This document shows, piece by piece, positions 27,404-35,745 of a stretch of 64,000 bases of DNA. This stretch comes from Kamptonema formosum PCC 10802 (GTDB taxonomy: Bacteria > Cyanobacteriota > Cyanobacteriia > Cyanobacteriales > Oscillatoriaceae), in the NCBI RefSeq assembly GCF_000332335.1, contig NZ_KB235948.1, forward strand, positions 5,304,871 to 5,368,870. Reading direction: 5' to 3'. Positions within the stretch are counted from its first letter, which is position 1. Each line of letters begins with the position of its first letter. A model generated the notes under the pieces. It did no database searches. It saw only the letters and a list, made by a program, of their open reading frames with translations, and was not told the DNA's origin. A program made the translations under genes and the position numbers.

Positions 27404-27937
27404 TCACAAATCGAGCAATTCCACCGGCAATACCCCAGGCTGACCGATGTAATTGCGATAGCTGGAATACCGCCAGTGAGCCGGCTCGTCTACATAACCG
27501 CGCCTGACTGGATTATTGTGAATATAATCCAACTTTTGTCTAAACATTTCTTCACTCAGGATAGCCTCCGGATGAAATCCTTCTTGCCAAACCTGATAGT
27601 CTTGGTCGGTTTTATGTTGGAGTTTAGAGAACTTGAGCTGTTCTAGTATATGATTGGCCCGTTTGGCTTTAAGTAAGTCAATGATAGACCGCGCCGTGAA
27701 AGACTTAAAATTCCCGATTTCTTTTGACAAATTTGCAGCCGCTGCGAGCAGGTGGAGATGGTTTTCCAGAATCACATAACCGTACAGTGCCAGACGGTGC
27801 TGGCGTTGCAGAAAGGAGAGCGAGTCTAGGACAATCTGTGCTAGCTCAACTTGGCCGAACAGGGGCATCCAATTGACTGCTGTGCAGGTGATAAAATGGG
27901 AATGGTTTTCTAGTACGTGATAGCGGCTGCGTCCCAT
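27404..27937 (-). CDS. REP-associated tyrosine transposase (RAYT, IS200-like)
   Basis: 177 residues, typical for the family. MGRSRYHVLENHSHFITCTAVNWMPLF is the usual RAYT N-terminus, YGYVILENHLHLLAAA contains the HUH metal site (HLH), and LDYIHNNPVRRGYVDEPAHWRYSSYRNY is the C-terminal Y-I-x-x-N-P-V-R signature. It appears intact. It is flanked on both sides by REP palindromes that also recur elsewhere in the window, the standard RAYT/REP arrangement. Confidence 0.92.
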   Translation of the reverse strand: MGRSRYHVLENHSHFITCTAVNWMPLFGQVELAQIVLDSLSFLQRQHRLALYGYVILENHLHLLAAAANLSKEIGNFKSFTARSIIDLLKAKRANHILEQLKFSKLQHKTDQDYQVWQEGFHPEAILSEEMFRQKLDYIHNNPVRRGYVDEPAHWRYSSYRNYIGQPGVLPVELLDL

Positions 27938-27956
27938 TGTGTTACCTTCCTCTGAA

Positions 27957-28170
27957 AATCGGTGAGGCAGAGCCTCTAGAATAGCGTTCCCAGCCTGAGG
28001 CTGGGAACGAGGGTGAGGGGGAGTCCCGGAACGAGAGTGAACGATTTTGCGTCACTTGGGGGCGCTTATCGGGGCTTTTCCCAGGGTTATTGAGCAATCA
28101 GGAGGCAGAGCCTCTAGAATAGCGTTCCCAGCCTGAGGCTGGGAACGAGGGTGAACGAGGGTGATAGCGA
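27957..28170. repeat. REP palindrome cluster right of RAYT
   Basis: Two copies of GAGGCAGAGCCTCTAGAATA then GCGTTCCCAGCCTGAGGCTGGGAACGAG-like palindromes (27965-28012 and 28101-28150). The HD hydrolase gene begins at the end of this cluster. Confidence 0.85.
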
Positions 28171-28177
28171 GGGTGAT

Positions 28178-28831
28178 ATGTTAATGAGGGGTTATGCAGA
28201 CGGATTGGCTCTAAAATCCAGATGGGAGTCTTTGCTGCGGGAGTTTCAGGTTGAGAGAAGCGCCGGCAAGAAAGTCTTCTTTGAATTGGTAGCAGCCTAT
28301 TGCAGCGAATGCCGGTTTTATCACACGCTGGGGCATATTCAGCACGTTTTAAATACAATTGAAGGGATGTCAGCGCTCGCCCGAAACTTGCCGGCAATAC
28401 AGTTTGCGGCTTGGTTCCATGATAGCATCTATGACCCGAAGGCGCAAGATAATGAGGAGAGAAGTGCTGAATATGCGGCAGCGGTGTTGATCGATTTAGG
28501 GGTGCCGGCTGGTACGGTAGAGGCGGGGGCTGAGATGATATTATATACCAAGCGCCATGAAGCGCCGGTGGGCGATACTGACAGCTACATCCTTCTAGAT
28601 GCGGATTTGGCTATCTTGGGGGCGGATGAGGGGGAATATCGGTTTTATGCGGAAGGGATTCGGCGAGAGTATTGCTGGCTGTCTGAGGGAGAGTACCGGC
28701 AGGGGAGAATCCGCGTGTTGCAGAAGTTTTTGCTGCGCGAGAGGATATATTATACGGAGCGCATGTTTGCGGAATTAGAGGGAAGGGCTCGGCGGAATGT
28801 GCGGGATGAGATAGAGGGTTTGAATTTGTAA
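28178..28831 (+). CDS. HD-domain metal-dependent hydrolase
   Basis: 217 residues. FYHTLGHIQHVL and QFAAWFHDSIYDPKAQDNEERSA give the HD pattern (H...HD), and DSYILLDADLAILG supplies the C-terminal Asp. It resembles predicted phosphohydrolases of the HD superfamily common next to REP clusters; substrate unknown. The GTG-opened frame begins inside the REP repeat, so ATG 28178 or 28184 is the likely start. Confidence 0.82.
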   Translation: MLMRGYADGLALKSRWESLLREFQVERSAGKKVFFELVAAYCSECRFYHTLGHIQHVLNTIEGMSALARNLPAIQFAAWFHDSIYDPKAQDNEERSAEYAAAVLIDLGVPAGTVEAGAEMILYTKRHEAPVGDTDSYILLDADLAILGADEGEYRFYAEGIRREYCWLSEGEYRQGRIRVLQKFLLRERIYYTERMFAELEGRARRNVRDEIEGLNL

Positions 28832-28850
28832 AAGATGGAGGGAGATTAAG

Positions 28851-28900
28851 AGGCAGAGCCTCTAGAAAGGCGTTCCCAGCCTGAGGCTGGGAACGAGATT
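28851..28900. repeat. REP palindrome
   Basis: GAGGCAGAGCCTCTAGAAAG followed by a GTTCCCAGCCTGAGGCTGGG palindrome, immediately after the HD hydrolase gene. Confidence 0.8.
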
Positions 28901-28902
28901 TA

Positions 28903-29055
28903 AGCCCGCGCAGGCGGGCTTTGTTTGTATAGCCGCGACTTCCAGTCGCCCGGTGAATAACGAATGGCGTCCCCCACAAATGAGCCAAGGGACGAGGGGT
29001 ATTAAAAGCCCGCGCAGGCGGGCTTTGTTTGTATAGCCGCGACTTCCAGTCGCCC
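28903..29055. repeat. Duplicated hairpin repeat
   Basis: Two near-identical 48-50-base copies (28903-28952 and 29007-29055), each AAGCCCGCGCAGGCGGGCTT followed by TGTTTGTATAGCCGCGACTTCCAGTCGCC. The first part is a strong stem with a T-rich tail and may terminate transcription. Confidence 0.8.
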
Positions 29056-29091
29056 GCTGAATAACTGCAGCGCTTTCAACCGGCTCTCACC

Positions 29092-31527
29092 TCACTCAAC
29101 TGTGCGGCACCCCACCGGCAGCCTCACACTAAAGGTCGTGCCGGCACCCAATTCCGACCGCACGGAGATTTCTCCGCCGTGCAGATCCACAGCCCTTTTG
29201 ACAATTGCCAGCCCCAAACCCGTCCCCGGAATTTTGCCGACATTGGCAGCCCGGTGGAAAGACTCAAAAAGGTGCGGCAAATCATCTGAAGGAATGCCAA
29301 TCCCTTGATCCGCAATCTCAAAAACAGCCTCACCACCCTCACAGGAAAGTGACAGCCGCACCGTCCCTCCTTCGGGAGAATACTTAACAGCATTCGAGAG
29401 CAAATTGCCGAGAATGTGGCGCAACAGTTTTTCATCCAGGCAAGGGAGCTTTTGCCCTCGGTGGCAGGGGTAGGAGCCGGCCTTGTGCCCGCCCCGAGCG
29501 CGGGAGCTTGAAGAAGTCCTCTTCAGCGCTTCTCTGTCCTCCAGAACCCCTGCAGCGAAACTCTGACTCACAAAGCTGATACTGTGCCCGCAGCCGGCAC
29601 TCAATTGCATCTGTTCCAGCAAATCGCGGCAGAAAGCTTCCACATCCACCGGCGCGGGGTTGAACTCCAGTTTTCCCGCCTCCGCCCTGCCAATCACCAG
29701 CACATTTTCTAGCAAATCAGTCATCTGTCGAGCCGCTACCTTAATCCGGTGGAGATAGTCGCGCTTTTTCTCCTCAGTTGCCAGACTGCCGAAATTTTCC
29801 AGCAATTCAACAGACATAATAATGCTGCAGAGCGGGTTGCGGAACTCGTGAGACACCATCGAGACAAAGCGGGACTTGAGTTCGTTGAGCTCTTTTTCAG
29901 TTTCCAAAGCCTTGCGCAGTTCGGCGTCTGAGTGCTTGCGCTCAGTGATATCCTCCGCAATGCCGGCAATTCGATAAATCTCACCCGACTCGTTGCGAAC
30001 GGGAAAAGCGCGAGAGCCAATCCAGCGAACTGACCCATCGGGGAGCACAATCCGATATTCTTTCTGAACCGGCTCTCCCTGCGGCAGTTGCTCGACCGCA
30101 TTTCTGACAGCCTCCCGATCTTCAGGATAAACCGCCTCCAGCCAAGAAAGCGGCTCCTCGTACAAACTCTCGAAGCTGCGACCCCAAATTTCCTTGTAAG
30201 CGGGACTGACGTAAAGCAGCTGCTTGCTATCCGCCGATCTGATCCAGAAAACCTGATGGATATTTTCCGCCAGCTGGCGGAAGCGCTCCTCGCTAGAGCG
30301 CAGCGCCAACTGCGCCTCTACCCGGTGCGTGATGTCTTCCACCACACCCAAAATATACAGGATCTCCCCCGCCCGGTTGCGGATCGCCATCAAAGAAAGA
30401 TTCACCCACAGAATTTCTCGGTTCTTGGTAATGTAACGCTTCTCCAACTGAAAGCTGTCAGTCTCCCCCTGAAGCACCTGCTCCAGAAAGGGCATTTCCG
30501 CTGACATGTCTTCCGGATGAGTGATATCCGCAACACTCAGCGCCGCCAGTTCTGACTCCGTGTAACCCAACATCTCGCAGAACGCCCGATTCACCTTCAA
30601 CAGGCGGAAGTCCGCGTCAGCGAGAGCCATCCCAATCGGGGAGCGCTCAAAAATTCTGCGGAATCCTTGCGCTTCCGATCTTCTCTCTCGCTCCGCTCGC
30701 GCCGCCACAAGGGCTGCGCCGGCCCGCTCAACCGCAAAAGCCATCTGGCTAGCGACAGTTTCAGCCAGCTGCACTTCTTCTTGACAAAACTCGCAGACTG
30801 TGCTGTAAAAAAGCGCAAAGTTTCCCAGCAGCCGGCCTTGAAAGACCAGGGGAAAGAACCCGACAGCTCGAATCCCCTCCTGCAGCAGGACCGCCCGCAG
30901 AGGCTCCAAAGATATCTGCGCTCCCACATCAGAGATCAGCAGGGATTGCGGGTTCCGAGCACCAACCCTGGCCAGAAAATAATCTTCAACAGCCTTGCGA
31001 CACCGGTCGGAAAGCCCGCGCCACTGTTGGAAGCGCCCGACGCCATCATCCTCAACCAGCAAAATGCCGGCACCAGAAACCCCCAGAGAGTCCTGCAAAC
31101 CGCTGAGTGCGGCTTCGTAAATCTCCTCAATCGGTGCCCCTCGGCTGAGGGCACCGGCCACTTGATAAAGCGTCTGGAGTTGGGTTTTGCGCTGGCGGAG
31201 GGCCTCCTGCGCCTGCTGCCGGCGGGCCATCTCGAGCAATAGCTGCTCCTTCACCCGCCTCAGCTCAGCGGTTCGCTCCGCAACTCTGATTTCTAGTTCG
31301 TCATACGCCTTTGGTAACGCCTCCTCCCCTTGCGTGAGCCTTGTGATGTCGCGGGCAGAGCCCTCAACGGCGATCGTATTGCCGGCGAGGTCGCGCACCG
31401 GCACGCTGCGGTTTTCCATCCAGATCACCCTCCCGTTTTTATCTATCCAGCGCAAAACAAGCACCCCGATCGAGATCTCCCGACTGCACCACTCCTGCAA
31501 AAGCCGCCGGCGATCGGCTAGGCGCAA
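29092..31527 (-). CDS. Multi-PAS/GAF sensor histidine kinase (3' part of a split gene)
   Basis: 811 codons are open: end of a PAS/PAC domain (1-62), coiled coil (65-115), GAF domain (about 117-275), two PAS-PAC domains (about 285-410 and 412-540), HisKA with SHEFRNPL (phospho-His) near 570, and a HATPase domain with SNAVKYSPEGG, DQGIGIP and GTGLGLAIVKRAV. The first residues (RRRLLQEWCSREI) begin in the middle of a PAS domain whose first half lies in the overlapping upstream frame. So the natural protein began with the receiver at 31518-32213. An unusual Arg/Ser/Gly/Cys-rich stretch (about 665-695) interrupts the N-box region and may be a later insertion. Probably not functional as one protein. 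Confidence 0.8.
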   Translation of the reverse strand: MRLADRRRLLQEWCSREISIGVLVLRWIDKNGRVIWMENRSVPVRDLAGNTIAVEGSARDITRLTQGEEALPKAYDELEIRVAERTAELRRVKEQLLLEMARRQQAQEALRQRKTQLQTLYQVAGALSRGAPIEEIYEAALSGLQDSLGVSGAGILLVEDDGVGRFQQWRGLSDRCRKAVEDYFLARVGARNPQSLLISDVGAQISLEPLRAVLLQEGIRAVGFFPLVFQGRLLGNFALFYSTVCEFCQEEVQLAETVASQMAFAVERAGAALVAARAERERRSEAQGFRRIFERSPIGMALADADFRLLKVNRAFCEMLGYTESELAALSVADITHPEDMSAEMPFLEQVLQGETDSFQLEKRYITKNREILWVNLSLMAIRNRAGEILYILGVVEDITHRVEAQLALRSSEERFRQLAENIHQVFWIRSADSKQLLYVSPAYKEIWGRSFESLYEEPLSWLEAVYPEDREAVRNAVEQLPQGEPVQKEYRIVLPDGSVRWIGSRAFPVRNESGEIYRIAGIAEDITERKHSDAELRKALETEKELNELKSRFVSMVSHEFRNPLCSIIMSVELLENFGSLATEEKKRDYLHRIKVAARQMTDLLENVLVIGRAEAGKLEFNPAPVDVEAFCRDLLEQMQLSAGCGHSISFVSQSFAAGVLEDREALKRTSSSSRARGGHKAGSYPCHRGQKLPCLDEKLLRHILGNLLSNAVKYSPEGGTVRLSLSCEGGEAVFEIADQGIGIPSDDLPHLFESFHRAANVGKIPGTGLGLAIVKRAVDLHGGEISVRSELGAGTTFSVRLPVGCRTVE

Positions 31528-32213
31528 TCTTCCAATCCAAATTGGAATCGGCGCAGTCCTCCACCGGCGTGTGGCCCGCGAGCGCTTGTACCGCGCTCGC
31601 TGATGTACTCTTTGCCGCGAGTGGGAGTCAGGCGATCGCCATAAATAATCTCTGGGGCGCTGTCAGCTAGCTGTCGGAAGCAGGCGGCAGTTTCTCGCAC
31701 TTGGGCGAGTGCGGAACGCTTTTCGTCACGCAGTTGTTTCGCTCGCAGCGCTGGCGCGACTGCGGGCCCGAGTTGCGCCAGCCGGTCTTTTGGCAGGCAG
31801 TCAGCAGCACCCCGCTTCACGCACTCTACCGCAACTTCGGCGTTCCTGCTGCCGGTGAGGCCCATCGAGGGAATGTCTTCGCGGCTCTCCTGCAATACCA
31901 ACTTAGGACAGATAGTATTTTTTCCAGGGGCTGGAAAGCCTTTACAGCCGCCTTTCTCAATCCAAAATCCCAAATCCCAAATCCAAAATTGGCATAAAAG
32001 CTGCATTGGCGCATCAGAGCCGTCAAATTGCGGCATCTCGCACTCGGCTTCAATCGCCTCGCAACTCCCACCTAGCAGAGCCGGCAAGTCCGCCTCGGGT
32101 TCGAGGCGCACCCAGTCGGGACCGCACCGGCACCGGCGCAGTTCGCCTATCATCAGCTCGGCGTCTTCTGGCGAATCCTCAACAATCAAACTGCGGATGG
32201 GAGTGGACATCAT
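31518..32213 (-). pseudogene. Receiver-PAS part of the split sensor gene
   Basis: Starts as a receiver (IRSLIVEDSPEDAELMIGEL, MPQFDG). It is then interrupted in frame by a family 4 MITE and resumes as QESREDIPSMGLTGS, VAVECVKRGAADCLPKDRLAQLGPAVAPALRAKQL, a linker and the first PAS strands (ACFRQLADSAPEIIYGD, RGKEYIS). A shift near 31610 moves the PAS into another frame (SAVQALAGHTPVEDCADSNL) and a second near 31530 leads into the kinase frame. The phospho-acceptor Asp is not obvious (AECEMPQFDG where CDYNLPQFDG is expected). Confidence 0.8.
31896..31994. mobile_element. MITE family 4, copy 3, in frame within a receiver
   Basis: 99 bases, TACCAA at one end and a TTGGCA end at the other. In the gene's sense it is flanked by TTA and TTG, a near-perfect 3-bp duplication. 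With the duplication it adds 34 codons and keeps the reading frame. The middle (GATAGTATTTTTTCCAG, AAAGCCTTTACAGCCGC) aligns with 8198-8297. Confidence 0.85.
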
Positions 32214-32738
32214 GTGCGATTGTGAAACAGAACTGCGATCTCTCGCTGTTGGTTGGTGGGGACAGCAGCTCCAAGCAAGGCTCGGCTAATATCGGCCAAT
32301 CACAAGCCGGCACTGCGGATCGCTGCTGCTAACTTTTATGGAGTGACTGAGCCCCAACCCTTAACCCCCAGCAGCGTGGCGGTAGGACGGCAGCCCAGAC
32401 GCACCGGCAGCCGCACAGCCGCACGGAAATTTTTCATCTCCCCCGGGCTTGATGTGCGGCGATCGCTCCAAAACGAATATCAGGCTAGCCCTTTTATTCT
32501 TTATGGTGTCAGAAATCTTACCCGTCTCAACCCGATTAAACCTGTATAGCCGGTAACTGCGCTCGCCTGCTCGGCCTCTGCGCTGCCTTTTGGGCAACTC
32601 TTGCGCGGCTAGTGGCTCGCACGCCCGCACTTCCCCTAAAATGCTTTTAACTGCGACCCTCACCGGCACAATCAAGATAAAAATCTTTCTCCCCCTCTCC
32701 CCCTCCCCCCTTCTACTGTCAAGACAGAGATTATCACC
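32214..32738. other. Intergenic region between divergent genes
   Basis: No gene supported. It lies between the minus-strand receiver and glcE, so promoters for both are expected here. A HIP1-like GCGATCGC occurs at 32459-32466. Confidence 0.4.
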
Positions 32739-34061
32739 TTGGTCACTCAAACTCCCCTCGCCCCCCAACTCGAAAGCATCGCCGGTGCGGCAGGCGTCGT
32801 GTCCCGCGCACAGCTAGAAGCGCCTCTGGCGAACGCACTCGCTCAAACCCTCACCCCAAACACCCAGATTGACTGCACCGCCAAACCCAACACCCAGGCG
32901 GAACTTGCCGAAATCATCGCCCTAGCTCACCGCAACCGCTGGGGCGTCTTGCCCTGCGGCAGCGGCAGCAAGCTCAGCTGGGGCGGCCTTGCAGGCGGTG
33001 CCCGCTTCGCTGTCAGCACCGAGCGCCTCAACCAGCTCATCGACCACGCCGCCGGCGATTTAACCGTCACGGCGGAAGCGGGGATGAAATTTGCCCACCT
33101 GCAACAAATTTTAGCCAGCCTCGGTCAATTCCTCGCCCTCGACCCGGCGTTCCCCCAAATGGCCACCCTGGGCGGCATTGTGGCCACCGGCGATTCCGGC
33201 TTCCTGCGCCACCGCTACGGCGGCGTCCGCGACCAGCTGATCGGCTTTTCCTTCGTCCGCTCCGATGGCCAGATTGCCAAAGCCGGCGGGCGCGTCGTCA
33301 AAAATGTTGCCGGTTACGACCTGATGAAACTGTTCACCGGCTCCTACGGCACACTTGGGATTATCTGTCAAGTCACTTTTCGCGTTTATCCGCTGCCGGC
33401 GGCGTCGCAAACCGTAGCGCTCACCGGCACTCCTGACGCCATCGCCCGCGCCGCTCAAACCCTGCTAGGCTCCGCTCTCACTCCCACCGCCGTTGAGCTG
33501 CTCTCTCCCCAACTGGTGGCTTCCTGCCTCGGGAAACCGGACACCGGCTTGCTCGTCCGCTTCCAGAGCATCCCGGAAAGTGTCCAAGAACAGTCAGCAA
33601 GGCTGCTGGAAGTTGGCCAAGCGCTGGGGCTGGAAGGCTCCACCTGTTTGGGCGATGGTGAGGCGCAGCTGTGGCAAAAATTGAGAGAGCAGCTGGACGC
33701 ACCGGCAGCAGAGCCAGCCATTCTTTGCAAAATAGGAGTCAGACCGAGCTTAGCTGCCGGTGCTCTCAGCCAGCTCTTGGCTCTTTTATCCCCGTCGGGT
33801 GCCGGTGCGATCCACGCGGGAAGCGGACTGGGGGTGTTGCGGTTTGCCGGTGAAAACCTCACAGAGCGCGTGTTAAAAATGCGGTCTGCCTGCCAAGAAA
33901 AAGGCGGATTTCTGACAGTGTTACAAGCGCCGGTTTCGGTCAAGCAACAGCTGGATGTCTGGGGTTACACAGGCAATGCACTTGATTTAATGCGGCGGAT
34001 TAAGCGGCAATTTGACCCCGAGAATATTTTGAGTTCCGGTCGTTTTGTGGGGGGGATTTAA
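32739..34061 (+). CDS. glcE: Glycolate dehydrogenase FAD-binding subunit GlcE
   Basis: About 440 residues. FAD-binding PCMH domain: QAELAEIIALAHRNRWGVLPCGSGSKLSWGG, TVTAEAGMKFAHLQQILASLGQFLALDPAFPQMATLGGIVATGDSG and GGRVVKNVAGYDLMKLFTGSYGTLGI. The C-terminus ends LMRRIKRQFDPENILSSGRF. No ATG lies near the N-terminus; TTG 32739 is the likely start. Works with GlcD and GlcF to oxidise photorespiratory glycolate. Confidence 0.9.
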   Translation: MVTQTPLAPQLESIAGAAGVVSRAQLEAPLANALAQTLTPNTQIDCTAKPNTQAELAEIIALAHRNRWGVLPCGSGSKLSWGGLAGGARFAVSTERLNQLIDHAAGDLTVTAEAGMKFAHLQQILASLGQFLALDPAFPQMATLGGIVATGDSGFLRHRYGGVRDQLIGFSFVRSDGQIAKAGGRVVKNVAGYDLMKLFTGSYGTLGIICQVTFRVYPLPAASQTVALTGTPDAIARAAQTLLGSALTPTAVELLSPQLVASCLGKPDTGLLVRFQSIPESVQEQSARLLEVGQALGLEGSTCLGDGEAQLWQKLREQLDAPAAEPAILCKIGVRPSLAAGALSQLLALLSPSGAGAIHAGSGLGVLRFAGENLTERVLKMRSACQEKGGFLTVLQAPVSVKQQLDVWGYTGNALDLMRRIKRQFDPENILSSGRFVGGI

Positions 34062-34070
34062 TTAGCCTCG

Positions 34071-34212
34071 TTCCCAGGCTCCGCCTGGGAACGCACAGCA
34101 GGAGGCTCTGCCTCCAGTCTCCCACTCCCCACGCTGAAACGATCAACCGGCAATTGTCGGGGCGGCAGAGCCGCCTCCATCTGCATTCCCTGGCAGAGCC
34201 AGGGAACGAGAT
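34071..34212. repeat. REP palindrome pair between glcE and glcF
   Basis: CTCGTTCCCAGGCTCCGCC then GGAGGCTCTGCCTCC (34071-34115), and a second CATTCCCTGGCAGAGCCAGG unit (34184-34212). Confidence 0.8.
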
Positions 34213-34289
34213 CAATGCGGGTATAATAAAAGAGGGTATCGGCGTTTATCCTTGTACTTCTGCGGTAAAAATCACCTCTGTTGAATCTG

Positions 34290-35645
34290 ATGCAAACTAT
34301 AGAAAATCCTGCAACCAACCCAGAGCCGGAAAATCTCAGCGGGTTTGATGTCAAGCACCCTCCGGAGCCAAAACTGATTGATACTTGCGTTCACTGCGGG
34401 TTCTGTCTGTCTACTTGTCCGAGCTATCGGGTGATTGGCAAGGAGATGGATTCGCCGAGAGGGCGGATCTATCTGATGGACGCGATTAATGAGGGTGAGG
34501 CTGAACTCGGCAACGCCACAGTGCCGCATTTTGATTCTTGCTTGGGGTGTCTCGCCTGCGTGACGGCTTGCCCGTCTGGGGTGCAGTATGATAAGCTAAT
34601 AGGGGCGACTCGCCCGCAAGTTGAGCGAAATTATGAGCGCTCTCTGCCAGACCGGCTGATTCGCGCCCTGATTTTTAATCTGTTCCCCTATCCCAGCCGG
34701 CTGCGCCCTTTGCTGGCTCCTCTATTTTTATATCAGAAATTGGGGTTGCAGAAGGTTGTGCGCTCCACCGGCTTGCTGAAAAAAGCATTCCCCCGCTTGG
34801 CGGCGATGGACTCCATCCTGCCAGAAGTGACGCCCGACACGTTTCATGAGCCTTTACCGGAAGTGATTCCAGCGCAAGGGGAAAAGCGCTATCGGGTGGG
34901 GGTGATTATCGGGTGCGTGCAGCGTCTGTTTTTCTCGCCGGTGAATGAAGCGACGGTGCGGGTTTTAACGGCGAATGGCTGTGAGGTGGTGATTCCGAAA
35001 ACCCAGGGCTGCTGTGCGGCGCTGCCGGCGCACCAAGGGCAAGAAGAACAGGCTCAAGCTCTGGCGCGGCAGATGATTGACAGCTTTGAAGATACGGGCG
35101 TTGATGCTATCATTATAAATGCTGCCGGTTGCGGGCACACGCTGAAGGAATACGGTCACATCCTGCAAGATGACCGGAAATATCGGGAAAAAGCAGAGGA
35201 ATTTTCAGGCAAGGTGAGAGATGCGCAAGAGTTCCTGTGCGAAATCGGTTTGACGGCAAAACTTTCGCCGCTGACGGATGGAGAGTTGAAGGTCGTGTAT
35301 CAGGATGCCTGTCACCTGTTGCACGGGCAGAAGATTAGCCTGCAACCGCGCCAGCTGCTGCGGCAAATTCCGGGGGTGAAGCTGCGGGAGCCGGTGGATG
35401 CTGCAGTGTGCTGCGGCAGTGCGGGGGTGTATAATATGATGCAGCCAGAAGTTGCGGATGAGCTGGGCCGGCAAAAAGTTGAGAATCTGCTCAATACGGG
35501 TGCGGATTTGATTGCGTCGCCCAATCCGGGGTGCTCGCTGCAAATTAAGAAGCACCTGCAGCTGCAAGGGAAGGAGATTCCTCTGGCGCACCCGATGGAA
35601 TTGCTGGATTGCTCGATTCGGGAGGTGAAGCTTCAGACAAGTTAA
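34290..35645 (+). CDS. glcF: Glycolate dehydrogenase iron-sulfur subunit GlcF
   Basis: About 451 residues. Two 4Fe-4S motifs, CVHCGFCLSTCP (about 32-43) and CLGCLACVTACP (about 85-96). Two CCG-type cysteine-rich domains follow: GCCAALPAHQG with NAAGCGHTLKEYG, and DACHLLHGQKI with CCGSAGVYN and SPNPGCSLQI. It passes electrons from the GlcD/GlcE flavins to the quinone pool. ATG 34290 chosen over TTG 34281. Last gene of the interrupted glc set. Confidence 0.93.
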   Translation: MQTIENPATNPEPENLSGFDVKHPPEPKLIDTCVHCGFCLSTCPSYRVIGKEMDSPRGRIYLMDAINEGEAELGNATVPHFDSCLGCLACVTACPSGVQYDKLIGATRPQVERNYERSLPDRLIRALIFNLFPYPSRLRPLLAPLFLYQKLGLQKVVRSTGLLKKAFPRLAAMDSILPEVTPDTFHEPLPEVIPAQGEKRYRVGVIIGCVQRLFFSPVNEATVRVLTANGCEVVIPKTQGCCAALPAHQGQEEQAQALARQMIDSFEDTGVDAIIINAAGCGHTLKEYGHILQDDRKYREKAEEFSGKVRDAQEFLCEIGLTAKLSPLTDGELKVVYQDACHLLHGQKISLQPRQLLRQIPGVKLREPVDAAVCCGSAGVYNMMQPEVADELGRQKVENLLNTGADLIASPNPGCSLQIKKHLQLQGKEIPLAHPMELLDCSIREVKLQTS

Positions 35646-35711
35646 ACGTAAGAAGGCAAATTATATCTGCCTTGGCGTTTTGGGGTTGATTGCTGCAAAA
35701 AGTGAAAGCGT

Positions 35712-35743
35712 AGAAACCGGGTTTCTTCCAGAAACCCGGTTTC
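35712..35743. terminator. GAAACCCGGTTTC hairpin between convergent glcF and P450 genes
   Basis: AGAAACCGGGTTTCT, loop, AGAAACCCGGTTTCT, ending two bases from the P450 stop. Suited to ending transcription from both sides. Confidence 0.55.
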
Positions 35744-35745
35744 TA

